Source: Paenibacillus piri (lineage in GTDB: Bacteria; Bacillota; Bacilli; Paenibacillales; NBRC-103111). Taken from it: a DNA stretch of 64,000 nt. Made by a program: the position numbers and the translations under genes. This document shows positions 63,521-64,000 of the stretch, one piece after another (the stretch's first letter is position 1; each line of letters starts with the position of its first letter). Below the pieces are notes generated by a model. That model was not told the origin of the DNA and did no database searches. It saw only the letters and a program-made list of their open reading frames with translations. The DNA lies in the NCBI RefSeq assembly GCF_004354045.1, contig NZ_SMRT01000004.1, positions 372,001 through 436,000 of the forward strand, in the 5' to 3' direction.

Positions 63521-64000
63521 TTATAACGTTACCGATCCGGTATACACTTGCTCTGCCGGTCCTGTCATGTACACATGATTGTCCGCTTCGTTCCATTCGA
63601 TAAACAAATCGCCGCCCTTAAGGGAAACGATTGCCGTTCTATCCGACAAGCCGTTCAATACCGAAGACACCAATGTCGCGCACGCCCCGGTTCCGCACGC
63701 CAGCGTCGGTCCCGCTCCCCGTTCCCACACGCGCATGTCCATCGCACCGCGCGATTTCACCGTTGCGAATTCCACATTGACGCGGCGCGGAAACATCGGA
63801 TGCGATTCGAGCTTGGGCCCCCATACGGCCAGCTCGAACGATTGCGCGTCATCCACATAAATGACGCAATGCGGATTCCCCATCGAAACTGCGGTAAAGC
63901 GGAAATTCCGGCCATCCACTTCGATCGGATAATCGATCACACGTTCCTGATCGACCGCTGTCGGCACCAGCTTTCCCTGCAGCACCGGCTCCCCCATATC
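63521..64000 (-). CDS. dapF: Diaminopimelate epimerase, 3' part
   Basis: The C-terminal ~159 residues of the epimerase making meso-diaminopimelate for peptidoglycan and lysine. The frame runs off the window edge. The catalytic cysteine is in ACGTGACATLVSS; the first cysteine lies outside the window. SMGNPHCVIYVDD and VERGAGPT-like VWERGAGPTLAC are also family motifs. Confidence 0.94.
   Translation of the reverse strand, partial: DMGEPVLQGKLVPTAVDQERVIDYPIEVDGRNFRFTAVSMGNPHCVIYVDDAQSFELAVWGPKLESHPMFPRRVNVEFATVKSRGAMDMRVWERGAGPTLACGTGACATLVSSVLNGLSDRTAIVSLKGGDLFIEWNEADNHVYMTGPAEQVYTGSVTL

Overview
The window comes from a spore-forming, moderately GC-rich member of the Bacillales, most likely Paenibacillaceae (Paenibacillus or a close relative). 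The evidence is the gene order (smc-rnc-fabF-acpP-fabG-fabD-fabH-plsX-fapR, rpmF-yceD, recG next to spoVIF, spoVM opposite rpmB, prkC-rsgA-rpe, gmk-rpoZ-coaBC-priA-def-fmt-rsmB-rlmN-prpC), sporulation genes (spoVM, spoVIF, ylbJ, an alpha/beta SASP), strong AGGAGG-type ribosome binding sites and a protein with S-layer homology domains. Most genes lie on the minus strand, so the core operons read from high to low coordinates.

Region 1 (1-13.7 kb) is core genome. A FapR-controlled phospholipid and fatty-acid operon (fapR-plsX-fabH-fabD-fabG-acpP-fabF) runs into rnc and the first three codons of smc. Upstream are rpmF and yceD, then tmcAL, the PDZ-Lon protease sepM/ylbL, ylbJ, coaD and rsmD.

Region 2 (13.7-39.1 kb) is a roughly 25 kb accessory block between rsmD and spoVIF/recG. 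Its first 5 kb is a graveyard of mobile DNA: an AHSA1/ArsR gene pair enclosed by a perfect 18-bp inverted repeat, a phage antirepressor fragment, a hicAB toxin-antitoxin pair, a HEPN-like gene with an in-frame stop, a surface-protein tail, and a decayed IS200/IS605 element with an internally deleted tnpB and a separate structured insertion in tnpA. The rest is ordinary accessory metabolism: a PfkB kinase, a Ktr-type potassium channel, a nitroreductase, an ATP-dependent DNA ligase divergent from an SASP gene, a YcdB/SLH protein, an ECF41 sigma factor with its carboxymuconolactone-decarboxylase-like partner, a DUF350/glutathionylspermidine-synthase-like operon, a Crp/Fnr regulator beside a flavohaemoglobin gene, a Tat-exported beta-helix protein, and a MarR-controlled efflux operon.

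Region 3 (39.1-64 kb) is core again: spoVIF, recG, degV, yloV, yloU, rpmB (plus strand), spoVM with a coupled 34-codon upstream ORF, rpe, rsgA, prkC, prpC, rlmN, rsmB, fmt, def, priA, coaBC, rpoZ, gmk, remA, yloC, a bifunctional homocysteine methyltransferase/MTHFR and the 3' part of dapF.

The most unusual signals are a family of dispersed ~85-90 bp two-hairpin repeats in intergenic DNA (8 copies, with compensatory changes in both stems), the inverted-repeat-bounded AHSA1/ArsR cassette, and several well-positioned regulatory sites (FapR palindrome, ECF41-type promoter, Crp/Fnr site centred at -41.5, HicB-like half-site ladder). I see no CRISPR array, rRNA or tRNA gene. No wholly new multi-gene defence system is evident.
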